From Spirochaetota bacterium (GTDB lineage Bacteria; Spirochaetota; UBA4802; UBA5368), in assembly GCA_035477215.1 (NCBI GenBank), contig DATIKU010000008.1, positions 62,001 to 126,000 of the forward strand: a stretch of 64,000 bases of DNA. Direction: 5' to 3'. The position numbers were made by a program, and so were the translations under genes. Below the pieces are notes generated by a model. It saw only the letters and a list, made by a program, of their open reading frames with translations, made no database searches and was not told where the DNA came from. This document shows, in pieces, positions 51,603 through 60,370 of this stretch (position 1 is its first letter; each line of letters begins with the position of its first letter).

Positions 51603-52961
51603 TCAGGCTCCGGCGGATTTCAACAGCCGGACGATGTCGGCCTTGCCAAGGAGATCGATCGGTCGCGTACTCGCGAACTCGGCCGCGGCCTGCGAGTAAT
51701 CACCCGTACTGATGACGACGATTCGCGCGGCGTTGCGCGGCTTCATACTCTCGTGGAGTTTTCTAAGCAGTTTGTCCGACACCGTTTCCGTCGTGCGTAG
51801 AATGCGCACGATCCTGTTGCTCATGCGGGTGTTCCGCCATTTGCCTTCGGTCTCGGTGGTGAGAATATCTATCTCCGAATCGCTGATTATCTCTATGTCC
51901 ATAACGGTGAGCCCCAGCGATTCGGCCATCTTTCGGCAGGTGTGCTCGAACTGGGCGAGCCCCGCTATCATGAAGTCCTTGACGCGGTCGTCCTGCCTGA
52001 AGTCGGAGTAGGCGCGCAGCTTTTCCTGCACGTCGCGGAAATTCTTGTTCACCGAGGCGATCTGTTCCCAGTTGGCGATCGCCGACTGCAGATCGCGCAC
52101 GCCTTCCTGCGACGAGGCCAGGAAGTAGCGCAGGTTGAGTTCGGTATCACTCCCCCGCTTGGCGAATTTGAGCCCCCTCTCTAACTCGATTATCGCTTTT
52201 GGGAAAAGCTCCTTCTCGTGATAGCAGGTGCCCTTGGCGAGAAAGCACTTTACCTTGATGTCCTCGCTCTTCTGGGCGGTTTCGAATTCCTTGATCGCCC
52301 ACTCGTAATCGCCGATCTGCCGGAGAACCAGGCCGAGAAAATAATGCGCCTTGTAGTTCCCCTGGTCTATTTTAATGGCCTCGAGGAACATCTGTTTGGC
52401 CTCGTTGTAGGAGGCGTTGCGGTAAAGTACCTGTCCCAGGTAATAATATGACATGTCGTGACGGTTGTTGTTGGCGATGCTTTTCTTGAAGTACACGGCC
52501 GCCTTGTCCATCGCTCCGGAATCGAAAAGTATCATGCCGAGCCGATAGAAATTTTCGTAGTTTACCGGGTCAATCTTTGTCAGGATGAGATATTCATTTT
52601 TGGCGTCCTCGACGGCGTTACGCTCCCTGAATATTTTGGCGAGCTTCGAGCGCACGTCCACCTCGCTCACCTTGTCGTCAAAGCGCGAGATCTTGAGCAC
52701 CTGACGGTATTCAAGGATGGCGAACTGCGGGTTGTTTTCCCTGATATACGCCTCGGCCAGGAGGTAATGCGCGTAGGCGTTGCGATCGTCCTTTTCCAGA
52801 ATCTCGTTCAGCTTTTTAATGGCGAGTTTCGTCTGCCCCATCTCTATCATCTTGGCGATTTCTTCTATTTTGCGGGGGAAAACGTAGGTGCTGAAGATGT
52901 AAAGGCCGAAAATGCTGAGCATTATAAAAAAGACAAATATCATCACATAGGTCAGTATCAT
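51603..52961 (-). CDS. Membrane-anchored TPR protein with Mrr-like C-terminal domain (A)
   Basis: 452 aa, same architecture as 44934-46502. One N-terminal transmembrane helix (about 5-27), TPR repeats (about 40-320, e.g. AHYLLAEAYIRENNPQFAIL), then a C-terminal Mrr_cat-like domain (about 345-452). That domain ends RIVVISTGDYSQAAAEFA...IDLLGKADIVRLL, typical of the Mrr tail. Catalytic QxK is replaced (VRILR), so activity is doubtful. Precedes the cNMP gene by 15 bp. Confidence 0.72.
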   Translation of the reverse strand: MILTYVMIFVFFIMLSIFGLYIFSTYVFPRKIEEIAKMIEMGQTKLAIKKLNEILEKDDRNAYAHYLLAEAYIRENNPQFAILEYRQVLKISRFDDKVSEVDVRSKLAKIFRERNAVEDAKNEYLILTKIDPVNYENFYRLGMILFDSGAMDKAAVYFKKSIANNNRHDMSYYYLGQVLYRNASYNEAKQMFLEAIKIDQGNYKAHYFLGLVLRQIGDYEWAIKEFETAQKSEDIKVKCFLAKGTCYHEKELFPKAIIELERGLKFAKRGSDTELNLRYFLASSQEGVRDLQSAIANWEQIASVNKNFRDVQEKLRAYSDFRQDDRVKDFMIAGLAQFEHTCRKMAESLGLTVMDIEIISDSEIDILTTETEGKWRNTRMSNRIVRILRTTETVSDKLLRKLHESMKPRNAARIVVISTGDYSQAAAEFASTRPIDLLGKADIVRLLKSAGA

Positions 52962-52997
52962 CGTCGGTATCTATACCCTGGCTGTTTCGGTCAATCT

Positions 52998-53318
52998 TCA
53001 GGCGTCCCGGCGCTGCTCGCGAAGAAGCCTGTTCTGCTCCTCGAGCGCGCTGATCTTGGAAAATGCGTCCAAGAGCTCCGACCTGCCGAGCTGGGAGACG
53101 CTTTCCTGCGCACGGGCCGTTTCGGTCGCGAGCTTCAGCTCGACGCGCGAGTATTCCACTATATTTTCGTACATCGAGATGATCTTCTGCGCGTTGTCGA
53201 GTTCCATTTCGTTGAGCTTGAGGACGTTTTCGTAACCGCTTACCATTTTCCGGTAGTGCACGAGCTCACCCTTCAGGTTCTCAATCTCCTTTTTCAGGCC
53301 CGCCACGTCCTCGCTCAT
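52998..53318 (-). CDS. Coiled-coil protein, 106 aa
   Basis: Almost entirely heptad-like coiled coil (LKKEIENLKGELVHYRKMVSG...ISALEEQNRLLREQ), no membrane segment or known family. GAGGTGGG ribosome site before ATG 53318. First gene of the cluster running to 43993, 36 bp before TPR/Mrr-like A; a scaffold role is inferred. Confidence 0.7.
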   Translation of the reverse strand: MSEDVAGLKKEIENLKGELVHYRKMVSGYENVLKLNEMELDNAQKIISMYENIVEYSRVELKLATETARAQESVSQLGRSELLDAFSKISALEEQNRLLREQRRDA

Positions 53319-53479
53319 CGTCCCACCTCAATGTCCTGTTAATAGGTTTCGGCACCTATCCGTCGATTGTTCATCGTTTTCCGGTCCGCATCCACCGCGC
53401 CCGTGCGCATAAATTAATATTGACAAACCCCCCACCCCCGGCCCACTATCCTCATCGTTCGTAACGACCGGACGCACCC

Positions 53480-53552
<73 letters not shown>

Positions 53553-53597
53553 CACCCTGCCGAGTGTTACCACAATTCCGGCACAATGTCAAGATAA

Positions 53598-54845
53598 TTA
53601 CTGCCCGGCGGGTATCCGCTCGATCCGGTGGATGGCCAGGCCGCTGCGGAGCTTCGGCTCGAACCATGTCGATTTCGGCGGCATGAGACCCCCGTTGTCG
53701 GCGACCGCGATGAGCTCCTCTATCGACGTGGGAAAGAGCGAAAAGGCCACGGCGAAACCTCCGTCCCGCACCAGCCTTTCGAGCTCGGCGGGCCCCCGAA
53801 TCCCGCCAACAAAATCTATGCGCATGTCCTTCCTGGGGTCGCCGATCCCCAGCAGCGGTTCGAGTATGGTTTTCTGCAAGACAGAGACGTCGAGCCGCGC
53901 GACAATATCACCCTCCGGCCGTGAGCGGGGGGTGAGGAGCCTCCAGCGACCGCGGAGGTACATGCAGATGCGACGCGGCCCCGGCGGTTTTCCGGACACG
54001 ATATCCTCGATCGAGTAGCTTTGGCCGAGCCGTTCGAGAAATTCGTCGACGCTCTGGCCGTTGAGATCGCGCACCACCCTGTTATACGGCAGGATTTTCA
54101 ACTGCTCGTGGGGAAAGACGACGGCGAGAAAGCGGTTATATTCCTCCTCGCCGGTATGGTTCGGATTGGCCTTCCGGCGCAGAAGGCCGACCTTGACGGC
54201 CGCGGCGGCCCGGTGATGGCCGTCGGCGATATACAGCGCTTGCGAACGCAGAAGCTCTTTAAACGAAGCGATGAGCTCGCCGTCGCTTACGCGGCGAAGC
54301 ATGTGTCGTATGCCGTCTTCGGAGGTAAAATCGACCTCGGGGGCGGCCTCGAGCGCCCGTGCAAAAAGCGGCCGGCCCGCGCCGTTCTCGCGGTAAAAGG
54401 TGAAGACGAGTCCCGTCTGCGCGCTCAGGCTGTCAACATGGCGCATCCTGTCGCGCTCCTTGTCCTCGCGGGTGAGCTCGTGCTTCTTTATCCTGTCTTC
54501 GAGGTAATCGTCGATGTCCAGGCAGCCGACGACGCCCGTCTGCTCGCGTCCGCCCATGACGAGAGTATACAGGTACAGGCCCGGCTCGTCATCGCCGCGC
54601 AGCACACCGTCGCCGATAAACCGTTCAAAGTTCTCCCGGGCCTTCGCGTAGACCCTGTCGTCGTACGGCGAAACGCTTTCGGGAAAATCGATTTCGGGCT
54701 TTGAAATGTGGAAAAAACTGTGCGGCCTGTTTTTCGCGATCGCGCGCGCCTCCTCCGATGAAACCACGTCGTACGGCAGCTCGGCCACCTGCACCGCGAG
54801 CCCCCTTTCCGGGCGAAGGCCCGCAAATTCCCGTATTTTTGCCAT
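53598..54845 (-). CDS. DUF1015 family protein
   Basis: About 415 aa, full length for DUF1015 (COG4198). Signatures: LRPERGLAVQVAELPYDVVSSEEAR at the N-terminus, NPxSFxHI-type RPHSFFHISKPEIDF, LYIADGHHRAAAAVK in the middle and MPPKSTWFEPKLRSGLAIHRIE at the end. Function is unknown; some members resemble HipA-like or ParB-fold regulators, and genes often sit near serine/PLP metabolism. ATG 54845 chosen because the upstream 37 codons come from a dispersed repeat. Monocistronic, convergent with tRNA-Ala. Confidence 0.9.
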   Translation of the reverse strand: MAKIREFAGLRPERGLAVQVAELPYDVVSSEEARAIAKNRPHSFFHISKPEIDFPESVSPYDDRVYAKARENFERFIGDGVLRGDDEPGLYLYTLVMGGREQTGVVGCLDIDDYLEDRIKKHELTREDKERDRMRHVDSLSAQTGLVFTFYRENGAGRPLFARALEAAPEVDFTSEDGIRHMLRRVSDGELIASFKELLRSQALYIADGHHRAAAAVKVGLLRRKANPNHTGEEEYNRFLAVVFPHEQLKILPYNRVVRDLNGQSVDEFLERLGQSYSIEDIVSGKPPGPRRICMYLRGRWRLLTPRSRPEGDIVARLDVSVLQKTILEPLLGIGDPRKDMRIDFVGGIRGPAELERLVRDGGFAVAFSLFPTSIEELIAVADNGGLMPPKSTWFEPKLRSGLAIHRIERIPAGQ

Positions 54846-55292
54846 GTTTTTCAGGTTCTCCCGATTATTAGTCTTGTTGCGTAAATGACAAAAATGCCAT
54901 CGCGAGGAGGCCGACGCGGCGATCTCAAAAGGCAACAAGTTTTTACTAAAAAACAAAATGCTTTATGAGATTGCCGCGCCCCGATAAAGCCGGGGCTCGC
55001 AATGACACTCAGTAAAGTAACAGCCCTATTTATGCCGTCCTGCCGGGCAGCCGGATATGAGGTCAGTGCGGCACCCGGCTTATTCGGCCTGTCGTGGCGA
55101 CGGATCCGCTGAACGGCTCCCGGTCTTTCGACTCATTGTATAATCCGGCAATTGTGCGGATGCGAGGCTTTTTTACAAGAAATAATTAGCGCGCCGAGGC
55201 GCTCCCGCCGGTGATATCCGTGTAACAATCCGGCTGCCCATAACTCCGAACAGAAGGCCGCCATCCGGCCATCCCCCTTCGAGAGAGGCATC
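54846..55292. other. Intergenic region with a small dispersed repeat
   Basis: Holds the repeat 54886-55007 and a TATAAT at 55139-55144 that could be the -10 for the site-2 protease gene, without a clear -35. No ORF supported. Confidence 0.5.
54886..55007. repeat. MITE/REP-like palindromic repeat
   Basis: Outer inverted ends TGACAAAAATGCCATCGCGAGG and the complement of GGGCTCGCAATGACA. Inner arms include GCGGCGATCTC versus GAGATTGCCGCG. The pattern TGTCATTGCGAG...GCGGCAATCTCA is a repeat type seen dispersed in many bacterial genomes. About 122 bp with an AT-rich centre and no coding capacity. Confidence 0.65.
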
Positions 55293-56009
55293 ATGGAGTA
55301 CATCGGCGTCATCTTCATAATCGGACTCGTAATACTGGTGCACGAGGCGGGGCATTTCGCGGCCGCGCGCCTTTCGGGCATACCGGTCGCGCTTTTCTCG
55401 GTCGGTTTCGGGCCGAAGCTCGTCGGGATCAGGCGGGGCGAAACGGAGTACCGGCTGTCGGCCATCCCCCTGGGGGGATATGTGCTCCCGGCGATCGGGG
55501 ATGAAAAGGAGTTTTTCGCGATCCCCGTTTCCAGCCGCCTCGTTATGACGCTCGGAGGCCCCGTCGCGAACCTGGCGATGACGCTTGTGCTCCTTGGAAT
55601 CCTTAACTCCGCGACCGGCGGCTTCTCGTTTACGGGCGCGTTTCTGAAGCCTTTCGAACAGACGGCGGTGATGGCCATGCGCATCCTCGATGCGTTCGGC
55701 CGGCTCTTCTCCGGCGGCGGCGAGATATCCGGCATAGTGGGTATAGTGGCCCAGGGCACGGCGTTCGTAGGCGGAAGCGCCTTCAAGGCCGCGCAGTTCG
55801 CGGCGGTGCTCGGCCTCAACCTGGCAATATTCAACCTGCTGCCGCTGCCCGCCCTGGACGGGGGAAAGGCGCTCCTCTACCTTATGGAAAAGCTCCATTC
55901 TTCGGCGGCGAGAGCCCACCAGCCGCTTGCGATCACCGGCTGGGTGCTCATTCTGGGGCTTGTGGTGTATACAACCTGGGCCGACGTGGTGCGCTACGCG
56001 GTCGGTTGA
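55293..56009 (+). CDS. M50 site-2 protease, short RseP-like
   Basis: 238 aa with about four transmembrane helices. Zn ligands HEAGH at residues 17-21 in the first helix and NLLPLPALDGGK (LDG Asp) near residue 190 form the S2P active site. RseP cleaves membrane-bound anti-sigma factors. Unlike RseP (about 450 aa) no PDZ domain lies between the catalytic helices, so it is a minimal version. GAGAGAGGC ribosome site. Convergent with greA. Confidence 0.88.
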   Translation: MEYIGVIFIIGLVILVHEAGHFAAARLSGIPVALFSVGFGPKLVGIRRGETEYRLSAIPLGGYVLPAIGDEKEFFAIPVSSRLVMTLGGPVANLAMTLVLLGILNSATGGFSFTGAFLKPFEQTAVMAMRILDAFGRLFSGGGEISGIVGIVAQGTAFVGGSAFKAAQFAAVLGLNLAIFNLLPLPALDGGKALLYLMEKLHSSAARAHQPLAITGWVLILGLVVYTTWADVVRYAVG

Positions 56010-56035
56010 CCGACGACGGGACGCAGCCGAACCGA

Positions 56036-56521
56036 CTACTCGAAGGATTCTCCGTGCATGGTGGTAAAGCGTTCTATCCGGTAGCGCTTCTTTCCCGCGG
56101 GAATGCTGATTTCCACCTCTTCGCCCGCGCACTTGTTCTGCAGCGCCATACCGACGGGCGATGAAAGCGATATCTTACCCTCGGCCGGTTTCACCTCGTT
56201 CGGGGATACGAAGGTGAATTCCATTGTTTCTTCGGATTCCAGGTCGAAAACGGTGACCGTAGAGCCGAACCCGATGCGGTCTTTCGCGATGTCGGACACG
56301 CTGAGGTTGCTGAGCTGGCTGAGCTGACTGCTGATCCGGGTGATGAGGGCGTTGAGAAAGGACTGTCGCTCTTTGGCGGCATGGTATTCGGCGTTCTCCT
56401 TGAGATCGCCGTAGGCGCGCGCTTCCGCGATCTTCCTGGGAAGCTCGACCTTGAATTCGTACTTGAGCTGTTCGAGCTCCTCGCGCATTTTCCGCTTTTT
56501 CAGTTCGATGTCATCACTCAT
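56036..56521 (-). CDS. greA: Transcription elongation factor GreA
   Basis: 161 aa. The N-terminal coiled coil has YGDLKENAEYHAAKERQ, the GreA tip motif with acidic residues that reach the RNA polymerase active site to promote transcript cleavage. C-terminal FKBP-like domain (ISLSSPVGMALQNKCAGEEVEISIPAG...Y.I). AAAGGAG upstream of the ATG. 100 bp after the RseC-like gene. Confidence 0.95.
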   Translation of the reverse strand: MSDDIELKKRKMREELEQLKYEFKVELPRKIAEARAYGDLKENAEYHAAKERQSFLNALITRISSQLSQLSNLSVSDIAKDRIGFGSTVTVFDLESEETMEFTFVSPNEVKPAEGKISLSSPVGMALQNKCAGEEVEISIPAGKKRYRIERFTTMHGESFE

Positions 56522-56621
56522 TACGCCGCTCCTTTTGATTGTGATGGCCCACGGTCCTTCGATTGTCCAATCCTTGCGGGATAAAATCCAGCCTTTTTTA
56601 TACCCCGTTCCCTGATCCCCG

Positions 56622-57065
56622 TCATTCGCTCGCCCCGTCCTCCTCCAGCACGCGAATCATTACCGGTTGAAACGACTTCCTGCCGGCCAGAACGGACGAA
56701 AGCGTTTTTATGATTCCGAACGAGAGGACGAACGCCCCCGCCCCGAAGAGCGCGGCGGCGAGATCGGCGTCCATTCCCATGCGCGGCGCACCCGCCATTC
56801 CAGCGGCCGTCCCGATGATGAGCGCGGCCACCGGAAACGCGTACAGAAGCAGGCTCATCTGTACGACGGCGCGCGGTGCGATCGCGAACTCGACCATATC
56901 GCCCATCCGGCCACCGGCACGGTTTTCGATCCACAGCCGCCGCTTCGATTCCGCGCCCAACAGCGAACACGAACCGCGCGACGAGCACGATGCGCATGCC
57001 TCGCCCGCCGACGCCTCCACGAGCGCCATCGTTCCCTTAATCTCGACGATGATTCCGCATTCCAC
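56622..57065 (-). CDS. rseC: RseC/SoxR-reducing-type membrane protein
   Basis: 147 aa. N-terminal cytoplasmic part has a four-cysteine cluster (CASCSSRGSC), then two transmembrane helices (about 69-92 and 103-122) as in RseC, which helps reduce SoxR or is linked to Rnf. GTG start at 57065 with GGAGG upstream. No rnf genes are nearby. It lies 23 bp after the ABC ATPase, so possibly part of that operon. Confidence 0.85.
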   Translation of the reverse strand: MECGIIVEIKGTMALVEASAGEACASCSSRGSCSLLGAESKRRLWIENRAGGRMGDMVEFAIAPRAVVQMSLLLYAFPVAALIIGTAAGMAGAPRMGMDADLAAALFGAGAFVLSFGIIKTLSSVLAGRKSFQPVMIRVLEEDGASE

Positions 57066-57088
57066 CGGCCTTAACCTCCACGATGCCG

Positions 57089-57817
57089 TCAGGCGTGCGA
57101 CAGGAACTCGCTCACAAACCCGGGGGCCGGATCGTTCCGAATCTCCTCGGAGGTCCCCTCCTGCTCTATCCTGCCATCATTAATGATAACGATTTTCGTC
57201 GCCATTTCAAAGGCCTCGCGCTGGTCGTGCGTTACGTAGAGGATGGTGATACCGAGCGCCCGGTGCAGGTCGCGGATCTCGCGGCGCATCTCGGCGCGCA
57301 GACGCGCGTCCAGGTTCGAGAGCGGTTCGTCGAGTAGGAGCACCGGCGGCTCCATCACGAGCCCGCGCGCGAGCGCCGTGCGTTGCTGCTGCCCGCCGGA
57401 AAGCTGGTGCGGATAACGGCCCGCGAGTTCGTCCATATGCAACAGGTCGAGCGTCTTCATCACCCCCGCCGCGCGTTCTTTCCGGTCCATACCGCGGACT
57501 TTAAGCGGATACTCGACGTTCTCAAAAACGGTCATGTGCGGCCAGACGGCATACGATTGAAAGACCATGCCGAAGCGGCGTTTTTCGGGCGGGATGTTGA
57601 CGCCCGGCCCGTACAACACGGTGTCGCCCAGCAAGATCTCGCCCGCCGAGGGCGTTTCGAGCCCTGCGATGAGGCGAAGCAGGGTGGTCTTGCCGCAGCC
57701 GCTGGGCCCCAGGAGCGAAACGAACGAGCCGTCCGTCACCACGATATTCATCGGCGCGAGCACGACCTTGTCGCCGAAGAGCTTTGCGACACCTTTGAGG
57801 CGAAGGTCGCTCATCAT
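57089..57817 (-). CDS. ABC transporter ATPase, Fe3+/thiamine/spermidine importer type
   Basis: 242 aa. Walker A GPSGCGKTTLL, Q-loop, signature LSGGQQQR, Walker B PVLLLDEPLSNLD and H-loop YVTHDQREAFE. Closest to FbpC/PotA/CysA-type importers, but short: no C-terminal regulatory TOBE domain. It overlaps the permease gene by 4 bases and powers the permease 57814-59358. Confidence 0.92.
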   Translation of the reverse strand: MMSDLRLKGVAKLFGDKVVLAPMNIVVTDGSFVSLLGPSGCGKTTLLRLIAGLETPSAGEILLGDTVLYGPGVNIPPEKRRFGMVFQSYAVWPHMTVFENVEYPLKVRGMDRKERAAGVMKTLDLLHMDELAGRYPHQLSGGQQQRTALARGLVMEPPVLLLDEPLSNLDARLRAEMRREIRDLHRALGITILYVTHDQREAFEMATKIVIINDGRIEQEGTSEEIRNDPAPGFVSEFLSHA

Positions 57818-59358
57818 CTACCCTCCAGAATTTCCCCGGCCCTGCGGCCCCGCATGAAGAACGCCCCCATGAGCGCCGCGCTGAGCAATATCCACGCAAG
57901 CGCCGCGGCCGACGGCTGGTCGGCGTACTCTTGAAGCTGGAAGAGCACGGTGCCCATTGTCGCACCGCCGGGGCCCGTGAGGAGCACACTCATGGTGAGC
58001 TCCGTGAACATGGGAAGCGCGGTGAGAAACCAGGCGGCAAGCACGGTCCGTGAAAGAAGTGGAAGCCAGATGGTGCGAAGCAATATCAATGTCGTCGCGC
58101 CGCTCACCACGGCCGCCTCCTCGAGCGAGGGGTGCACCTGGCGGTAGGCTGCGGCGAGCATGCGCGCGCTCACCGCGCAGTACTTGAGGGCGTAGGCGAG
58201 CGCCATCCAGAAGAGCGGCGAGTCGAACGAAAGGCCAAAGCGCCCCATCGCCGCCGCTGCCCAGGTCGAAACGAAAATCAAAAGAATCGCGATCACGGTC
58301 CCCGGCGTCGAGAACGGGACTCCCATGGCTTCGATGATCCACTGCGCCGCGCGGCTTCCCCGGCGCACCGCCGCGAAGGCCAGCAGGAACCCCAAAGCGA
58401 CCACAAGCGTCGCGACCGACAGCGACAGCGCGAGCGAATTGACAAGCGCCTCGCTGAATTCGGGGAGCGCCAAAACGTATTCCAGGTTTCTTAAAGTCCA
58501 TTCGGAGGGGGAGTAATTCCCCGCAACGGGAGCCAGCGCCGAAAAGGCGAGCGCGCCCCAGGGAAGCACCACGGCCGCGGCGAATACCGCCCAGACTGCC
58601 GCGCTGACGGGGACGCGCCCCCTGCCCAGATGCACCAGGGCCGGACGCGAAACGCGCGAGCCCGTGATCGCGCCCCCGCGGCGTCGCTGCAGGCCGACGA
58701 GACGGTTGGAGAGCGCCAGGACCAGCATCGCCATTGCGAGGAGGATGAGCGAGAGCCTGAGTCCGGCGGCGATACCCGCCATCCCGCCCAGTTTGAACTG
58801 GGAATAGATGAGCGTGGTGAGCACGAACTGCCGCACCGGCATGCCGAGCATGGCGGGCACGCCGAACGAGGAAAGCGTATAGAGAAATGAAAGGCACATC
58901 CCGTTGACCAGCGGCGGCCACAACAACGGAAAGCTGACATCGCGAAAGACGCGCCAGGGCCTTGCACCGCTCATACGCGCGGCCTCCTCGAGCGAGGGGT
59001 CCATCCGCTCAAACCCTGCCTTGAGTTCCAGATACGGGAAGGCGAAAGCGACGGTGCTCTCCACCAGCACCATCCCGTGGAACCCGTACACGCCGCTTTC
59101 CGGAAATATTCCCCTGACGGCGCCGACGGCGGGATTGCCGAGCACGATCCAGGCCATTCCCAGCAGGTATGCCGGGATGGCGTACGGAATCGAGAAAAGG
59201 CCGGAAAGCGCCCTGCCCCCGCCTATGTCCGAGCGCGTGACGAGCCACGCCACCAGGCAGCCGGCGGCGCCCGAGATGAGGGCGACCGCAATGCTGAGCG
59301 AGAGCGAGCGCAGGAGCGCCTCGATTACCGCCGCGTTGGATATCCCGTCGGCGAACAT
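57814..59358 (-). CDS. ABC permease, fused two-domain FbpB/ThiP type
   Basis: 514 aa with about twelve transmembrane helices. Two EAA loops show that two permease modules are fused: LEEAARMSGARPWRVFRDVSFPLL in the first half and LEEAAVVSGATTLILLRTIWLPLL in the second, the arrangement of FbpB and ThiP. Located in the inner membrane between the ATPase and the binding lipoprotein genes. The substrate is likely ferric iron or thiamine. Confidence 0.92.
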   Translation of the reverse strand: MFADGISNAAVIEALLRSLSLSIAVALISGAAGCLVAWLVTRSDIGGGRALSGLFSIPYAIPAYLLGMAWIVLGNPAVGAVRGIFPESGVYGFHGMVLVESTVAFAFPYLELKAGFERMDPSLEEAARMSGARPWRVFRDVSFPLLWPPLVNGMCLSFLYTLSSFGVPAMLGMPVRQFVLTTLIYSQFKLGGMAGIAAGLRLSLILLAMAMLVLALSNRLVGLQRRRGGAITGSRVSRPALVHLGRGRVPVSAAVWAVFAAAVVLPWGALAFSALAPVAGNYSPSEWTLRNLEYVLALPEFSEALVNSLALSLSVATLVVALGFLLAFAAVRRGSRAAQWIIEAMGVPFSTPGTVIAILLIFVSTWAAAAMGRFGLSFDSPLFWMALAYALKYCAVSARMLAAAYRQVHPSLEEAAVVSGATTLILLRTIWLPLLSRTVLAAWFLTALPMFTELTMSVLLTGPGGATMGTVLFQLQEYADQPSAAALAWILLSAALMGAFFMRGRRAGEILEGR

Positions 59359-59359
59359 C

Positions 59360-60370
59360 TCAGCGGAGAACGGTCTCGGAAAATTTCGATTTGATCGCGG
59401 CGCGGTCGGCGTACATCAGCGCGAGTATATCCGCCGACCAGGGCATCATGGTCGATTTGAGCTCCGCATAGGACCGCGCGTGTTCGGGTGACGGCGCGGA
59501 CTCGAATAGCGAATACATTGAACCGCGTACTATCGCATCCTGGGCTTCTTTCGTGTAGAACCAGTCGTAGGCCAGTCTGGCCGCTTCGGGATTGCGCGAG
59601 TCGCGGAGGATCGCGATGGGGCTCTGTATCGGTATGGTGCCGTCGGCCGGATACACGGGCCTAACCGGCGAGCCCTTGTCCCACGCCTTGAGCACGTTTT
59701 CGAGGAGCACGATCCCGAGCGGCCTCTCCCTCGTCTCGATTCGGGTGATGACGGAGCTGTTGCCCCCCGCCGCGATGATGTCGTTGTTCCGGAGCTTGTC
59801 GAAATAGTCCCAGCCGTATTTTTTTTGCAAAAGCGCTACCGCGGTGAAGCTCGAGCCGGACTCGAGCGGGTTGGGCATCGAGATCAGCCGTTTATACCGG
59901 GGATCGGCGAGGTCTTTCCAGCTTTTCGGCAGGTCGGCTTCGTTCGTGAAATACCGCGAGTTATACCCGATCACCATCACCGGAAGCCTGACCCCGGCGA
60001 ACGCCCCGTCGGGATCGACGTAGATCGCCGGTATGTCCTTCGCGGCCGGGCTTTTATAAGGGAGGAGTTTCCCCTCCTGTTTCAGCTCGTAATACCAGAA
60101 TGGATCGCTGGTGAGGATGAGGTCCGCCCGCGTCGCGCCCGCGGCGAGCTCCGCGTTCACCTTGCTGGCGATGTTCTCGCTCCCGCTCTGGAACCACATC
60201 ACCTCCACGTCCGCGGGAAGCGCCTTCTGGAGCGGTTCGCGCATCGTCTCGATGACTTCCTTGTATATGCTGGTGTAAATCCATATCCTCTTTTTCCCGG
60301 AACATGACGACAGCGACAGCAATAACGATAAAACAAGAATAAAACAGTTACAAATTTTCATGCCTGTCAT
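59360..60370 (-). CDS. Extracellular solute-binding lipoprotein, iron/thiamine type
   Basis: About 336 aa. Signal peptide with lipobox LSLSSC (Cys about residue 23) predicts a lipoprotein. The mature part is a SBP_bac_6/AfuA-like fold (WIYTSIYKEVIETMREPLQKALPADVEVMWFQSGSENIASKVNAELAAGATRADLILTSDP in pieces). No clear tyrosine pair is seen for Fe3+, so ligand remains open. Starts possible at 60385, 60370 or 60361. It overlaps the 3' end of the frameshifted HEPN frame. Confidence 0.85.
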   Translation of the reverse strand: MTGMKICNCFILVLSLLLSLSSCSGKKRIWIYTSIYKEVIETMREPLQKALPADVEVMWFQSGSENIASKVNAELAAGATRADLILTSDPFWYYELKQEGKLLPYKSPAAKDIPAIYVDPDGAFAGVRLPVMVIGYNSRYFTNEADLPKSWKDLADPRYKRLISMPNPLESGSSFTAVALLQKKYGWDYFDKLRNNDIIAAGGNSSVITRIETRERPLGIVLLENVLKAWDKGSPVRPVYPADGTIPIQSPIAILRDSRNPEAARLAYDWFYTKEAQDAIVRGSMYSLFESAPSPEHARSYAELKSTMMPWSADILALMYADRAAIKSKFSETVLR

